Program-made: the position numbers and the translations under genes
Assembly (NCBI GenBank): GCA_964488555.1
Contig: CAZAUF010000001.1
Location: 171,288-235,287 of the forward strand
Length of the DNA: 64,000 nt
Reading direction: 5' to 3'
Source: UBA2112 sp964488555
Lineage (GTDB): Bacteria; Patescibacteriota; Saccharimonadia; Saccharimonadales; Saccharimonadaceae
Shown here: piece after piece, positions 32,203 through 41,766 of the stretch
Numbering within the stretch: the stretch's first letter is position 1
Layout: each line of letters starts with the position of its first letter
Notes under the pieces: model-generated
What the model was told of the DNA's origin: nothing
The model's input: the letters and a program-made list of their open reading frames with translations, nothing else
The model's database searches: none

Positions 32203-33117
32203 TTATGATTGTTGATCAATCTGATTTAGTAAAGATGCTTCACGCTCGCTGCTCGTAGGCGGTCGGCGACGCTTCTGTCCGTCGCTTTTGCTTGTTGATT
32301 GCGACTGTTTCTGATGCGACGAACGGCTAGCGAGCGGCTTAGTGCCATTCGATTTACCGGTCGACTTGCTGCGCTGCTGCTTCGATTGCTGTGAGGTTCG
32401 CTTGGGGGTCTGAGCTTCGGTTTTACGTGCAAACATCATCTTGCCTGCAGCTGTTTGCAGGCTGCGGATAAATTCTACTTCGACCGTCTGGCCGATTTGT
32501 GCAGACGCATGCTCGACGACTACCATGGTGCCATCAGAAAGATAACCAACACCTTGGTGGCTGTCCTGGCCTTTCTGGACTAGCTCCAAATGCATCTTTT
32601 CTCCGGGTAGATATGCCATGCGTAAGTCTTTGGCTAACTCGTTGATATTGCACACGGTTATACCCTCTACCATGGCGACTTTATTGAGATTGTAGTCGAT
32701 AGTACAGATCGCACCTCCGTGCTTTTTTGCCAGGTTGAGCAATCTCTCATCGACACCTTCTTCAGCCTTGCTACCGTCTTGGAAAATCTGCACGTCAGCC
32801 TGCTCCAGCCCCTGCAGCTCACGTACGATGTCAAGGCCGTGTCGTGCTCGCGTACGCTTGTCCGGGTCTGCGTTATCGGCTAGAAATTGCAATTCACCAA
32901 TCACACTACGTGGGATCGCAATCGTATCACTCACAAAACCCGACGCAACGACCGGAACAATACGACCGTCAATGAGGACTGATGTGTCGACAAACATCAG
33001 TCGCTTTTTGCCATTACTTCCGTGCAATGAGTCGCGGGGTAATTTGGCGACGATATATGTCACCTCTGCCAGCAATACTAAAAGTACGCCGACTATAAGT
33101 AATTGTTCTATTTCCAT
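32203..33117 (-). CDS. Membrane-anchored PIN-TRAM domain protein (YacL-like)
   Basis: 304 aa. Transmembrane helix at about 4-24; PIN nuclease domain at about 40-165 with FVDTSVLIDGRI, IPRSVIGELQFLAD and a later D-Y-N segment that supply acidic metal ligands. A TRAM RNA-binding domain at about 185-240 (QGVGYLSDGTMVVVEHA) is followed by a basic Ser/Gln/Lys-rich tail. This matches YacL-type proteins, probable RNA-cleaving toxin-fold enzymes of unclear role. AAAGGA precedes the ATG. It lies downstream of radA on the same strand. Confidence 0.88.
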   Translation of the reverse strand: MEIEQLLIVGVLLVLLAEVTYIVAKLPRDSLHGSNGKKRLMFVDTSVLIDGRIVPVVASGFVSDTIAIPRSVIGELQFLADNADPDKRTRARHGLDIVRELQGLEQADVQIFQDGSKAEEGVDERLLNLAKKHGGAICTIDYNLNKVAMVEGITVCNINELAKDLRMAYLPGEKMHLELVQKGQDSHQGVGYLSDGTMVVVEHASAQIGQTVEVEFIRSLQTAAGKMMFARKTEAQTPKRTSQQSKQQRSKSTGKSNGTKPLASRSSHQKQSQSTSKSDGQKRRRPPTSSEREASLLNQIDQQS

Positions 33118-33163
33118 AAATTCCTTTTCGTTCTTTTGTGTACTGATCTATGAGAAGTACACG

Positions 33164-34513
33164 CTATTTTTGCAAATAATCGATTAGCGCGGTGCGCAAA
33201 TCTTGGACACCGGTAATAAACGAGTTTTTCTTACCTGTCGCGGGGGCGATTGCCTTTGTAAAACCAAGCTTTTTTGCTTCAGCAATCCGCCGGTCCGCAC
33301 CTGTGGCTGACCTTACTTCACCGCCTAGACCCACTTCACCGAAAACCACGGTGCTATCATCGAGGCGTCGCCCTGCAGCTGCACTCGCTATTGCCATGCA
33401 GACGGCGAGATCCGCCGCCGGATCAGCCAGTCTCAAACCTCCGACGACATTTATATAGATATCTTTATCGGATAAATTCAGTTTCGTACGCCGCTCCAGA
33501 ACGGCGATCAACAGATTGAGTCGATTGAGGTCAAATCCGCTGGCTGTACGTTTAGGATACCCGAAACTGGTTGGATTGACAAGTGCTTGAATTTCTACTA
33601 AAAGTGGCCTCGTGCCTTCGAGTGTCGCCAAAACGACCGAGCCATCAGCGTTTTGTCGCTCGGCCAGCAGTGCTGCCGACGGGTTACTGACCACCGACAG
33701 ACCTGTCTCGTTCATCTCAAATATTGCAGCCTCTGACGTTGAACCGTAACGATTTTTTACTGCTCTGACGACCTTAAACCCGCCGTAGCGGTCACCCTCA
33801 AACTGTAAGACAACATCCACAAGATGCTCCAAGACCTTCGGTCCTGCAATTGAACCTTCCTTGGTGACGTGTCCCACTAGCACGACGGCAGCTCCGGCAG
33901 CTTTTGCCGCCTGGATGATGACATTGCTACTGTTCGTGATTTGACTGACGGTGCCTGGTGCTGAAGTGAGCTCGCCAAGCGTCAGAGTCTGTACCGAATC
34001 AACGACCACAAGCTTGTACGCACCGCTGCGGATGCTCGCTGCTATATCATCGGCGGAAGTACTTGCTGCAAAGCTTAATCGATCGCTCTTTTCGGCACCC
34101 AAACGCTCGGCGCGTAGCTTCACTTGTGCCGCTGACTCTTCGCCGCTCACATAGAGTACTGGTTCCGTCGTAGCAACAGAGGCTGACACTTGTAGCAAAA
34201 GAGTACTTTTGCCAATACCGGGCTGACCCGCAAGTAACATAACGCCACCCGCTAAAATACCGCCGCCCAGCACTAAATCGAGATCATTGATCCCTGTTGT
34301 CAGCCGCTGTGCCTTGTCGTCGCTCGCAATCGAACGAATAGTCTGGGGATTCAATGGCTTGCCGCTACTTCTTGCAACCGCGGAGTTGCCCGTCGCCGCT
34401 GGTGCCTGCTCCACGAGCGTATTCCATTCGCCACAGTTATCGCATCGTCCCGTCCATTTAGGATATGTTGCGCCGCAATTCTGGCACACAAACTGTGTCC
34501 TCGTTTTTACCAT
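33164..34513 (-). CDS. radA: DNA repair protein RadA
   Basis: 449-aa RecA-like ATPase that promotes branch migration in recombination. It keeps the N-terminal four-cysteine zinc finger (CQNCG ... GRCDNCGEW, about 9-28). Walker A is AGQPGIGKSTLLLQ, the RadA-specific motif is KNRYGS (about 248) and a Lon-like C-terminal domain ends with TALIDYLQK. Retention of this zinc finger contrasts with its loss in RpoC and the PilB-like ATPase. The ATG follows TATAAT by exactly 6 nt. Confidence 0.97.
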   Translation of the reverse strand: MVKTRTQFVCQNCGATYPKWTGRCDNCGEWNTLVEQAPAATGNSAVARSSGKPLNPQTIRSIASDDKAQRLTTGINDLDLVLGGGILAGGVMLLAGQPGIGKSTLLLQVSASVATTEPVLYVSGEESAAQVKLRAERLGAEKSDRLSFAASTSADDIAASIRSGAYKLVVVDSVQTLTLGELTSAPGTVSQITNSSNVIIQAAKAAGAAVVLVGHVTKEGSIAGPKVLEHLVDVVLQFEGDRYGGFKVVRAVKNRYGSTSEAAIFEMNETGLSVVSNPSAALLAERQNADGSVVLATLEGTRPLLVEIQALVNPTSFGYPKRTASGFDLNRLNLLIAVLERRTKLNLSDKDIYINVVGGLRLADPAADLAVCMAIASAAAGRRLDDSTVVFGEVGLGGEVRSATGADRRIAEAKKLGFTKAIAPATGKKNSFITGVQDLRTALIDYLQK

Positions 34514-34532
34514 ATGGTCATTATACCTTAAC

Positions 34533-35546
34533 CTACACGTTCGGTGCTGGTGCTAAATTGCTGTTGATGCTCTTGTAGAGATCGTTTGATTGCGTCGCAA
34601 CGCTGTTGTATTGCTCTCTGAGCTTATTGTATCTGTCGACCATGGCATTGATAGAATCACGTTCCGCACGGACATCGGCGACACGATTAAGCAGTGCTTG
34701 TCGCTCGTTATTGAACTCTGTCGGCGTGGCAAATCCACCGCCTCTCGCTTTGCGATTAAATTCTTCAATATCGGTACTTAATCGATCTGTACTGGTAGTG
34801 TACTTATTCGTAGCAGCTTTGATTTGGTCCCTTAGCTGATCAAGCTGACGAGACAGCTGCTCTGCTTGATTAGCAAGTGCCGTGAACTCACTGTCATACT
34901 GATCGTGCAGTGCAACGATAGCCGCACGATCTTCGAAGTACTTACTGTAGTGCTCTTCTAGCTCCGGACTGATTGTCGTCACCTCCGTACCTATGATCGA
35001 GTGAAGCTCATTGTTACGTTCACCCGGCTCTGTTCTCGCATAAAACGCCATCCGTTCGGCAAATTTGTCTTCATCGCTCAGCTTTTTATACTCTGCGTCT
35101 ACGAGTTTATCGACTTTGGATCGCTCACCAGACGACAAGCGCTCGTAGGCAGCATGGAGCAGTTCGTGCGCTGCTGTCACCTCTTTGATACCATCTAATC
35201 TTTCATCTGTCACATTGAATATATAGATACGATTGTTGACATAGCAGCCCAAAATAGCCGTACCGCTTTCTTTGTGCTCACACACCTGATTAAATTTCTC
35301 TCGATCGTTTACCTGCGGATGCACCGCGTAAAAGATAAATTTACCTTTATCGCTCAGTTGCGTTTCGTCGACAATCCTTGCAACCTCGGAGCTCGGCTGG
35401 TATCGCCACACACTTATCGCATCGACAAGGTATTGGTGATTCAACCATATAGCCACACTCAAAGCGAGTGCTACCACAAGTGTCAGTAGGCTTTTGATGC
35501 CGCCGAGGTTGTTAGGCTGGCTGTTCTTCAGTAACGTTGATGACAA
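34533..35546 (-). CDS. Membrane-anchored protein with HELLH motif and coiled coil
   Basis: 337 aa. Transmembrane helix at about 17-36, then an extracytoplasmic domain with TAAHELLHAAYERL (HExxH at 127-131), a candidate zinc-metallopeptidase motif; the ERNNELHSIIGTE segment downstream could give a third ligand. Residues 210-310 form a long coiled coil. The start is TTG at 35546, 7 nt after GGGGGG and 35 nt inside the clpC 3' end, so it is coupled to clpC. Proteolytic activity is inference. Confidence 0.8.
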   Translation of the reverse strand: MSSTLLKNSQPNNLGGIKSLLTLVVALALSVAIWLNHQYLVDAISVWRYQPSSEVARIVDETQLSDKGKFIFYAVHPQVNDREKFNQVCEHKESGTAILGCYVNNRIYIFNVTDERLDGIKEVTAAHELLHAAYERLSSGERSKVDKLVDAEYKKLSDEDKFAERMAFYARTEPGERNNELHSIIGTEVTTISPELEEHYSKYFEDRAAIVALHDQYDSEFTALANQAEQLSRQLDQLRDQIKAATNKYTTSTDRLSTDIEEFNRKARGGGFATPTEFNNERQALLNRVADVRAERDSINAMVDRYNKLREQYNSVATQSNDLYKSINSNLAPAPNV

Positions 35547-38001
35547 GTTTATCCCCCCGTGCCGCTACGGTCAGTACCGTGCCGTGTTCATACTTTTCAT
35601 CCAGTATACCCTCTGCGAGTTGATGCTCCAACTCATCCTGAATAGCACGGCGTAATGGTCGGGCACCAAACTTTTCGTCGTAGCCCTTCTTGATTAAGTA
35701 GCGTTTCGCAGTAGGTGTGACAACGAGACGAAGACCTTTTCGAACCAGGCGTTCCTGCAGCTCTTCGATGAGGTTGTCGAAAATCTTCCCCACTTCTTTT
35801 GGCGTTAGTGCTCGGAATGTCACGATAGCATCGAAGCGGTTGATGAGCTCAGGACGCATGCGCTTTGCCAAGGCATCGCGTGCGGCTTCAGCGTTCTCTT
35901 CGTGCAATTCATCCAGCTTCATACGGTCGCTTTTGGTGGTAGCATGGAAGCCAAGCGATGATTCTTTCATCATCTTTTCGGCACCCAGGTTGCTGGTCAG
36001 AATGACGATGGTATTCGTGAAATCTACTTCTCTACCCTTGGCGTCGGTCAGCTTACCGTCTTCGAGCAGCTGAAGAAGCATGTGGAATGTATCGGGGTGC
36101 GCCTTTTCTATCTCGTCGAACAACACCACGCTATACGGTTGACGACGAACCTTGTCTGTCAATTTACCGCCGTCATCGTAACCCACATATCCAGCTGGAG
36201 CACCGACCAGACGACTGGTGTTGTGCTTTTCGCCAAATTCAGACATGTCGATTTTGATGAGTGCCTCATCACTTCCGAACACTTCTCGTGCTAGCACGCG
36301 AGCGAGTTCTGTTTTGCCCACACCGGTCGGACCCATAAATACGAATGATCCGATAGGTCGTTTACTGCTGGCTACGCCACTACGTGAACGGCGGATGGCT
36401 CGTGCGACAGCCTGGATAGCCTCTTGCTGGCCAATGATGTATTTTCCGATGTGCTTTTCCAGATTACGAAGCAGTTTTATTTCTGATTTTTGCAGCCGCT
36501 TGACTGGAATGCCCGTCATAGTTGAGATAGCATGCGCTATGTCGTCATCATGCAGCGTGACCGGTGACTTTCGCTCGTCATTTTCCTTGGTTTCTGTCAG
36601 TTTGGCCTGAAGTTGGCTGATGCGTGTCTTGTAAAGAGCCGCGCGTTCATAATCTTCGGCGTTGACCGCTTCATCCATTTTTTCGTTCAGGTTCTTGAGT
36701 TGACGCGTAAAATCGCGGACCCGGCTCGGTTTGCGACTGTGTTTTACGCGCACCAACGCAGCCGCCTCGTCGATGACGTCGATAGCTTTGTCGGGCATAA
36801 ATCGCTCGCTGACATAGCGATCAGCCATGTAGACGGCGTCTTCAATTACCTCATCACTGATATTCACACCATGATGTTTCTCATAATATGACTTCAGACC
36901 CTTGAGGATAGCGGTAGTGTCCTTGAGCGAAGGCTCCTTTACTACAATCGGTTGGAAACGACGCTCGAGCGCGCTGTCCTTTTCGATATGCTTGCGATAC
37001 TCATCAAGAGTCGTCGCACCTATCATGTGGAGTTCACCACGGGCTAAAGCAGGCTTCAACATATTGGCGGCATCCAGCGCACCTTCTGCAGCACCTGCGC
37101 CAGCGATGAGATGGAGCTCATCCACGAACAATATAACGTTTTTCTGATCACGTAGCTCATCAACGACCTTTTTCAAACGTTCTTCGAATTCGCCGCGATA
37201 CTTCGTACCGGCGATCATGGCTGCAAGATCCAGCTGCACGACGCGGCGGTCAAGTAGGTGATCCGGCACGTCTTCGCGAGCAATGCGCTGCGCGAGTCCT
37301 TCGACAACAGCTGTTTTACCAACACCTGGTTCACCGATAAGCACAGGGTTGTTCTTGGTACGGCGGCTCAGGATCGTTACCAGACGCTCCTGCTGGTGGT
37401 CGCGTCCGATGACAGGATCCAGCTCCCCTGCACGTGCTTTCGCCGTCAGGTCAGTACCAAACGTATCTAGTGCGCCGCCGCGTCGCTTTTTAGCACTACG
37501 GGTGGCTGCTTCATCGACCGCTTGATGATAGTCGCTTGCCTGCCGATCAAAGAACTCTTCAAGCTCACCAGTCAGCGTCGGTACGTCGATATTCATATCG
37601 CGAAGCAATACCGTCGCACGTGCATTTTTCTGGCTCAAAATACTGTAGAGGATATGCTCGGTTCCCAAGTAGTCCTGATGGAATTCTTGAGCAACATCCC
37701 AACTCATCTTGAGCGTGAGCTTAGCTGTTTCAGACAGGCCTTTCGCGCCTGTACTCACCACAAGAGTGCGAGGTGTTAAGTTAAGTGCCAACTCGGCCCG
37801 ATCAAGCGTCACGCCAGCATCGGCCAGTACCTTTGCGGCCACCGACGAGCCCTGCGCGAGCACGCCAAGAAGCAAATGCTCCGTACCAATATACGCACTG
37901 CCGTAACCGCGAGCGATCGCGTCGGCATGCTGCAAACTTGTCCGAGCGTTGTCGGTAAGATGCGATACAAATTCGGCGAAATCATCTGACATACTACTCA
38001 T
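35512..38001 (-). CDS. clpC: ATP-dependent Clp protease ATPase subunit ClpC
   Basis: 829-aa AAA+ unfoldase feeding ClpP. From ATG 38001 (GGAGG 7 nt upstream) the order is: two Clp-N repeats (1-150), AAA1 with Walker A GEPGVGKT (223-230), a UVR-type middle domain (about 433-468), AAA2 with Walker A GPTGVGKT (557-564), and the ClpP-docking loop LGF (683-685). The adaptors McsA and McsB are not in the window. CIRCE upstream predicts heat induction through HrcA, in common with clpP. Confidence 0.97.
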   Translation of the reverse strand: MSSMSDDFAEFVSHLTDNARTSLQHADAIARGYGSAYIGTEHLLLGVLAQGSSVAAKVLADAGVTLDRAELALNLTPRTLVVSTGAKGLSETAKLTLKMSWDVAQEFHQDYLGTEHILYSILSQKNARATVLLRDMNIDVPTLTGELEEFFDRQASDYHQAVDEAATRSAKKRRGGALDTFGTDLTAKARAGELDPVIGRDHQQERLVTILSRRTKNNPVLIGEPGVGKTAVVEGLAQRIAREDVPDHLLDRRVVQLDLAAMIAGTKYRGEFEERLKKVVDELRDQKNVILFVDELHLIAGAGAAEGALDAANMLKPALARGELHMIGATTLDEYRKHIEKDSALERRFQPIVVKEPSLKDTTAILKGLKSYYEKHHGVNISDEVIEDAVYMADRYVSERFMPDKAIDVIDEAAALVRVKHSRKPSRVRDFTRQLKNLNEKMDEAVNAEDYERAALYKTRISQLQAKLTETKENDERKSPVTLHDDDIAHAISTMTGIPVKRLQKSEIKLLRNLEKHIGKYIIGQQEAIQAVARAIRRSRSGVASSKRPIGSFVFMGPTGVGKTELARVLAREVFGSDEALIKIDMSEFGEKHNTSRLVGAPAGYVGYDDGGKLTDKVRRQPYSVVLFDEIEKAHPDTFHMLLQLLEDGKLTDAKGREVDFTNTIVILTSNLGAEKMMKESSLGFHATTKSDRMKLDELHEENAEAARDALAKRMRPELINRFDAIVTFRALTPKEVGKIFDNLIEELQERLVRKGLRLVVTPTAKRYLIKKGYDEKFGARPLRRAIQDELEHQLAEGILDEKYEHGTVLTVAARGDKLVINVTEEQPA

Positions 38002-38072
38002 TATCAATCCTCCATAGCGCCAGCGCAAGACATATATTTTACATTCAAATCCGTTGCTGAGTGCTATGTTTA

Positions 38073-38112
38073 GTATAAAGCAAAATTAGCACTCTAGTCA
38101 AGAGAGTGCTAA
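38073..38112 (-). promoter_or_regulatory. clpC promoter with CIRCE operator
   Basis: Perfect CIRCE, TTAGCACTC-N9-GAGTGCTAA, at 38086-38112. The minus-strand -35 TTGACT (38096-38101) lies in its spacer and the -10 TTATAC (38073-38078) follows after 17 nt. The spacer differs from the clpP spacer by one base. Confidence 0.93.
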
Positions 38113-38138
38113 TTTTTCCATAGGTGTCGGTGGATAAC

Positions 38139-39929
38139 TTAGCTAACTATAACCCCTAGGGCTCCCCATCCGGAAACATTCGTTGGTGAGTTAGAAAACG
38201 TTGTCGAAGTGGCGGATATAAACTGCTGCAGTGAGAGTGCCGCGATGCCTCCTTCTCCGTTCCACAGCGGCTGACCGCCTGACGGCGTACCTGCAGCCGC
38301 GCGCATCGCTATAAATTCTAAAATGATCTGGTTTGAGGCGCACGTTACTGAGTGCGACGGTTGCGAGGCTGCGCCTGATGTCTTTCCTGTAGCAACCGAA
38401 GAAACGTTCATCAGCGATACGGAGCCAGCAGCGACCGTCGCGGTGGCCGAGACATTAAATGTAACGGCCTTTTGCCCGCCAGCAACCCCCGTAACACGGT
38501 AGACAGACAAAGAACCATTTCCACTAGCGCCTGTAAATGAAATGGTATCCACAAGGGTTGCGTTGACGTTATCATATTTAGCGTTCGAAACAGTGACTGC
38601 TCGATCGACCGCAATACCAAAAAACACATCCGCACCAACCGAAGCAACATGGTCAAACGTCAAATTCCCGGAAGTACTGGCAGGATAGTAGCCAAAGCTC
38701 ATCCCGTCATAGCGTGGACCGACAGGAAGCTCATTGAGAATAGAAATGGCAGTACAAGCATCCGAACCGCCAGCGCCTATGGTCACGCTATCCTCATCTA
38801 TCGCAGGTGTCGCATCTCCGTCGGTCAAAGCATATCCTACAAAAGCTGCCGTACCTATATTATGGCGCATTTGCGGCGTAAAGTTGTTGACGTATCCCCA
38901 GTGCCCAAAAGCAAGACCACCTGGCCACACAGGTACGTCCAGTGATGAGGCACTGTTGCTTCCGACTGGAAGTCCAAATGCTTTTGCGTTCATATAGTAG
39001 GTAGCTGCACCTGTCAAAAATGATGCAAAGGCTACCGAAGTTTGATATGAAATTTGTATCGCTCTGCTCCCTGTGGAGGGGTTCAATAACCCATACAAAA
39101 CAGATAAGTGACCAGCGTTGTCTTGCGCAAGCAAAAGATTCATTCTATCACCACCGAGGGTTGCGTACGCGTAGTTCGGTGTCGTTCCTCTATTGAGTGT
39201 GATAGTCGCCATGGCAGCCGTAGCATCGGAGGGTATAGCATCCGTCCAGCTGAAAGTATTCCCTCCTTGACCTTGACCACCAACGTAATTAAGTACGACA
39301 GGGTAATCAAAATATATCGGAACCGCCACGGCGCCCCATGTTGCTGATGTTCCCAGTGTGACGTTGAAGTTGACGGTAGTAGCTCCGGGCGCGTCACCGA
39401 TGAGAGTAGAATAGCTCTGTCCGCTCGAGTAAACTTTGAAGCGCTCAGTTTGACTGTAATTGCTCATCATGGCCGCGCCGCTGTGACCAAACATCTGAAA
39501 TATCATCTGCCCGGGCGCTGAAGCTATGGACTGCGAAGCCGTCGTTCCTGAGCCGGTAGCAGTCTGTGGAGCTCCTACTGTAGCCGCGCCAAAGTACGAC
39601 ACTGAGCATGCGCCGCTTACGTAATTACCCGGTAGCGTCACATTGATTGTCTGACTAATGCCAGGCGGAGGGTTAAACAATCGAAATACGTGCATATAGA
39701 GACTACCGTATTTGAATGGCGCTCCCACTTGCTGCGCAGCAACTCCCCCCACCGTAACGCTCGTTACCGTAGGAGCAGTACTGTGAACACCGACAATCGT
39801 GACCCCAGATCCTTCGGGAATGTCTTCCGTCCAAGACAAAGATGAGCCCGCCGCGCCCTTGCCCGCGCCTTGTGATGCAATCACGACTCCATTTACCGAT
39901 GCCGCCATCAGGTTGGTTGACGCAAACAT
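38139..39929 (-). CDS. Phage-fibre/adhesin-like repeat protein
   Basis: 596 aa from the ATG at 39929, which overlaps the stop of the upstream fibre gene (TAATG). No signal peptide. Beta-rich with internal repetition: SLSWTEDIPEGSG ... VGVHS near the N-terminus and TFSWTDAIPSDAT ... TLNRG near the middle are two copies of a module of about 190 residues, and a third, weaker copy begins at RAVTVSNAKYDN. Low in Lys, rich in Ala, Ser, Thr, Gly and Val, as in tail fibres. Likely an extracellular binding protein; target unknown. Confidence 0.7.
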   Translation of the reverse strand: MFASTNLMAASVNGVVIASQGAGKGAAGSSLSWTEDIPEGSGVTIVGVHSTAPTVTSVTVGGVAAQQVGAPFKYGSLYMHVFRLFNPPPGISQTINVTLPGNYVSGACSVSYFGAATVGAPQTATGSGTTASQSIASAPGQMIFQMFGHSGAAMMSNYSQTERFKVYSSGQSYSTLIGDAPGATTVNFNVTLGTSATWGAVAVPIYFDYPVVLNYVGGQGQGGNTFSWTDAIPSDATAAMATITLNRGTTPNYAYATLGGDRMNLLLAQDNAGHLSVLYGLLNPSTGSRAIQISYQTSVAFASFLTGAATYYMNAKAFGLPVGSNSASSLDVPVWPGGLAFGHWGYVNNFTPQMRHNIGTAAFVGYALTDGDATPAIDEDSVTIGAGGSDACTAISILNELPVGPRYDGMSFGYYPASTSGNLTFDHVASVGADVFFGIAVDRAVTVSNAKYDNVNATLVDTISFTGASGNGSLSVYRVTGVAGGQKAVTFNVSATATVAAGSVSLMNVSSVATGKTSGAASQPSHSVTCASNQIILEFIAMRAAAGTPSGGQPLWNGEGGIAALSLQQFISATSTTFSNSPTNVSGWGALGVIVS

Positions 39930-41233
39930 TACGGAGTATACCCCTGGACATACGAACCATACCAGTTCGTCCCATCTGAAAAGAATGTCAAAATATCCAT
40001 TTTTCCAGCCGTAATCGTGATAATAGGCGCACCAGCAGATGTCCACTTCACACCGGTAAATGTTGCCGATCCATTACCAGTACTCGCTGCTTGTTTCAAA
40101 AACAGCGTAAATGATTTCCCGGCTACAGCCGCAGGCATCGTGAATGTGCAGGCCGTTGAGGCTGTCAGGGTCGCCGTATGTATTGTGCCGTTCGTCAAGT
40201 TAAGTGTATGACTTGTCGTCACTACCCCTATTGCTACGAGACCCTCAGTGTAGTTATTGATGCTGGGGTTCGTCAACGTCTTATCTGTCAGCGTCTGCGC
40301 GCCAGAGATCGTCGTCACATCGACGCCGTTTGCCTTTACCGTACCTGTTCCTTGAGAAATGAGGTTCAGATTGACGTTCGCATCCTCGCCTGCACCCGCA
40401 AGCACCGCCGTGTCTTGACCGGCATTCTTCCATATTCCTACCCCAGCGCCCCCTTGTGGTCTGAGTAGTATTGGCACGTCAGTGTCCGTGCCCCCGGCGG
40501 CTATGCCCGGTGCAGCGCTAGCATCTGCATTAAAGATTGCCAGCGAGTTAACCGGATCGCTAGAGCTGGCAAAGGTAAGAACCGGGTTGTCACTACTGTC
40601 GGCAACGACGTCCACGACCGGACGAGTCAACGTCTTATTCGTCAATGCCTGCGTCGTATCCGTAGTTGCTATAGTTGTCGTGCCGTTCACCTCAGGAACG
40701 CGCAGGGTCGTCGTATGGCCAGCAGTAACAGCCGAGAGGTCAAACTGTAGCTGCTTGGAAGGAACAGCGTCGTTCTGGAGAGTAAAGTCCGCGTCGGAGA
40801 AGGTGTCGCTACTGGTCGGCGCCTGCCACACCGGTAGTCCGCCGGAAACCGTCAGGACTTCGTTGGCGGAACCAACTGGCAACCGCGTAAAGTAGCCGGA
40901 GCTGTTGCGGTAGTAGAGGTCGCCGGTTGCTCCAGGAGAACCTTCGTCGTAGGTGGCAATCTTCTTTCTGGTGCCGCTATTAGTCGTGAGATAGTAATGG
41001 TCACCAGCAAACTCCATGGCACCAGCTTCTTCGGTGGAGAGGAGGGTGCCGCTGGTGAACTTGAGAGGGGCGCCGCCTGCGCTGCTGGTACCGGCGGTGA
41101 TGGTGATGTTTTTGTGGCCGCCGTTGCCAGGAGAGGCGTCATTGTCGTCATTGACGTGTTCTTGCATGATGAAGTCACGAAGGATACCTCCCCAGGTGCC
41201 GTCATCTTCGTTGACGATAGGAAGTCTTACCAT
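39929..41233 (-). CDS. Phage tail-fibre-like structural protein
   Basis: 434 aa from MVRLPIVNEDDG, preceded by GGGAGG. Two copies of a 'Q(A/T)LT(N/D)KTLT(R/N)P' motif (TQALTNKTLTRPVVDV and AQTLTDKTLTNPSINN) are typical of tail-fibre and short-tail-collar-type proteins. The N-terminus (WGGILRDFIMQEH) resembles baseplate-attachment ends and the C-terminus (FFSDGTNWYGSYVQGYTP) resembles the fibre end domain. Start and stop are coupled to both neighbours. Prophage remnant, tailocin part or domesticated adhesin are the alternatives. Confidence 0.75.
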   Translation of the reverse strand: MVRLPIVNEDDGTWGGILRDFIMQEHVNDDNDASPGNGGHKNITITAGTSSAGGAPLKFTSGTLLSTEEAGAMEFAGDHYYLTTNSGTRKKIATYDEGSPGATGDLYYRNSSGYFTRLPVGSANEVLTVSGGLPVWQAPTSSDTFSDADFTLQNDAVPSKQLQFDLSAVTAGHTTTLRVPEVNGTTTIATTDTTQALTNKTLTRPVVDVVADSSDNPVLTFASSSDPVNSLAIFNADASAAPGIAAGGTDTDVPILLRPQGGAGVGIWKNAGQDTAVLAGAGEDANVNLNLISQGTGTVKANGVDVTTISGAQTLTDKTLTNPSINNYTEGLVAIGVVTTSHTLNLTNGTIHTATLTASTACTFTMPAAVAGKSFTLFLKQAASTGNGSATFTGVKWTSAGAPIITITAGKMDILTFFSDGTNWYGSYVQGYTP

Positions 41234-41439
41234 TGGATGGCCTCCCTGCGGTCGGCGAGTGGATAGTCGTTGGTAGCTAGTGGTATAGAAACCCTCACTG
41301 CTAACCACGAGCCATCGTCCGCTAAACCTGGTATAAACTCAGCAAGACTCACTTGCGTGAGCCGAGATGTTTTAACAGGGGTGCACGATGGAATCGCGCG
41401 GGATACACTGGTCGAGAACAGTACTCCTACCTGTTTCAC
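41227..41439 (-). CDS. Small protein, first gene of fibre cassette
   Basis: 70 aa from GTG at 41439, with GGGGG just upstream. Its stop (41227) overlaps the start region of the tail-fibre-like gene at 41233, so the two are translationally coupled. The C-terminus SIPLATNDYPLADRREAIQW resembles no family I can name. The promoter 41487-41515 places it first in a three-gene transcript. It could be a small structural or assembly protein (inference). Confidence 0.5.
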   Translation of the reverse strand: MKQVGVLFSTSVSRAIPSCTPVKTSRLTQVSLAEFIPGLADDGSWLAVRVSIPLATNDYPLADRREAIQW

Positions 41440-41486
41440 TTACCCCCGCTATGTATTAACTTAGCCCCTCCGTGAGGCCTAGGTTG

Positions 41487-41515
41487 AGTATACAGGAAAA
41501 TAAGCGCTAGAACAA
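41487..41515 (-). promoter_or_regulatory. Promoter of the fibre cassette
   Basis: Minus strand TTGTTC, 17-nt spacer, TATACT; the 70-aa gene begins about 45 nt downstream of the expected start site. Confidence 0.55.
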
Positions 41516-41721
41516 TCAATCTCATGTGTATATAGTCCGTCTGTATGACACCTGTCAGCAAGGGAGGCATTAACAAAATCGACATATCGCTCGCCGTACT
41601 ATTCGTAAGGCTCGCGCTGATCAGCATCATGATGTTCGCCTGATCCTTGTCCGCCAATCGCGCACCATGCACGACGAAAATGACAAGCATTTTCTATCTG
41701 TTTGTCACTTTTCGAATTATC

Positions 41722-41750
41722 AAAACACCGCTCGGCATGAGCGGTGTTTT
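41722..41750 (-). terminator. Intrinsic terminator of nusA
   Basis: AAAACACCGCTC/GAGCGGTGTTTT stem followed by T residues, 17 nt after the nusA stop. Confidence 0.85.
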
Positions 41751-41766
41751 CATTGGAAGCAAAGGC

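Noticed and set aside
41436..41690. 84-codon minus-strand frame with two hydrophobic stretches before the fibre cassette
   Set aside because: Its stop overlaps the next GTG (GTGA), which is suggestive, but there is no ribosome-binding site and the cassette promoter lies inside it. Left unresolved.
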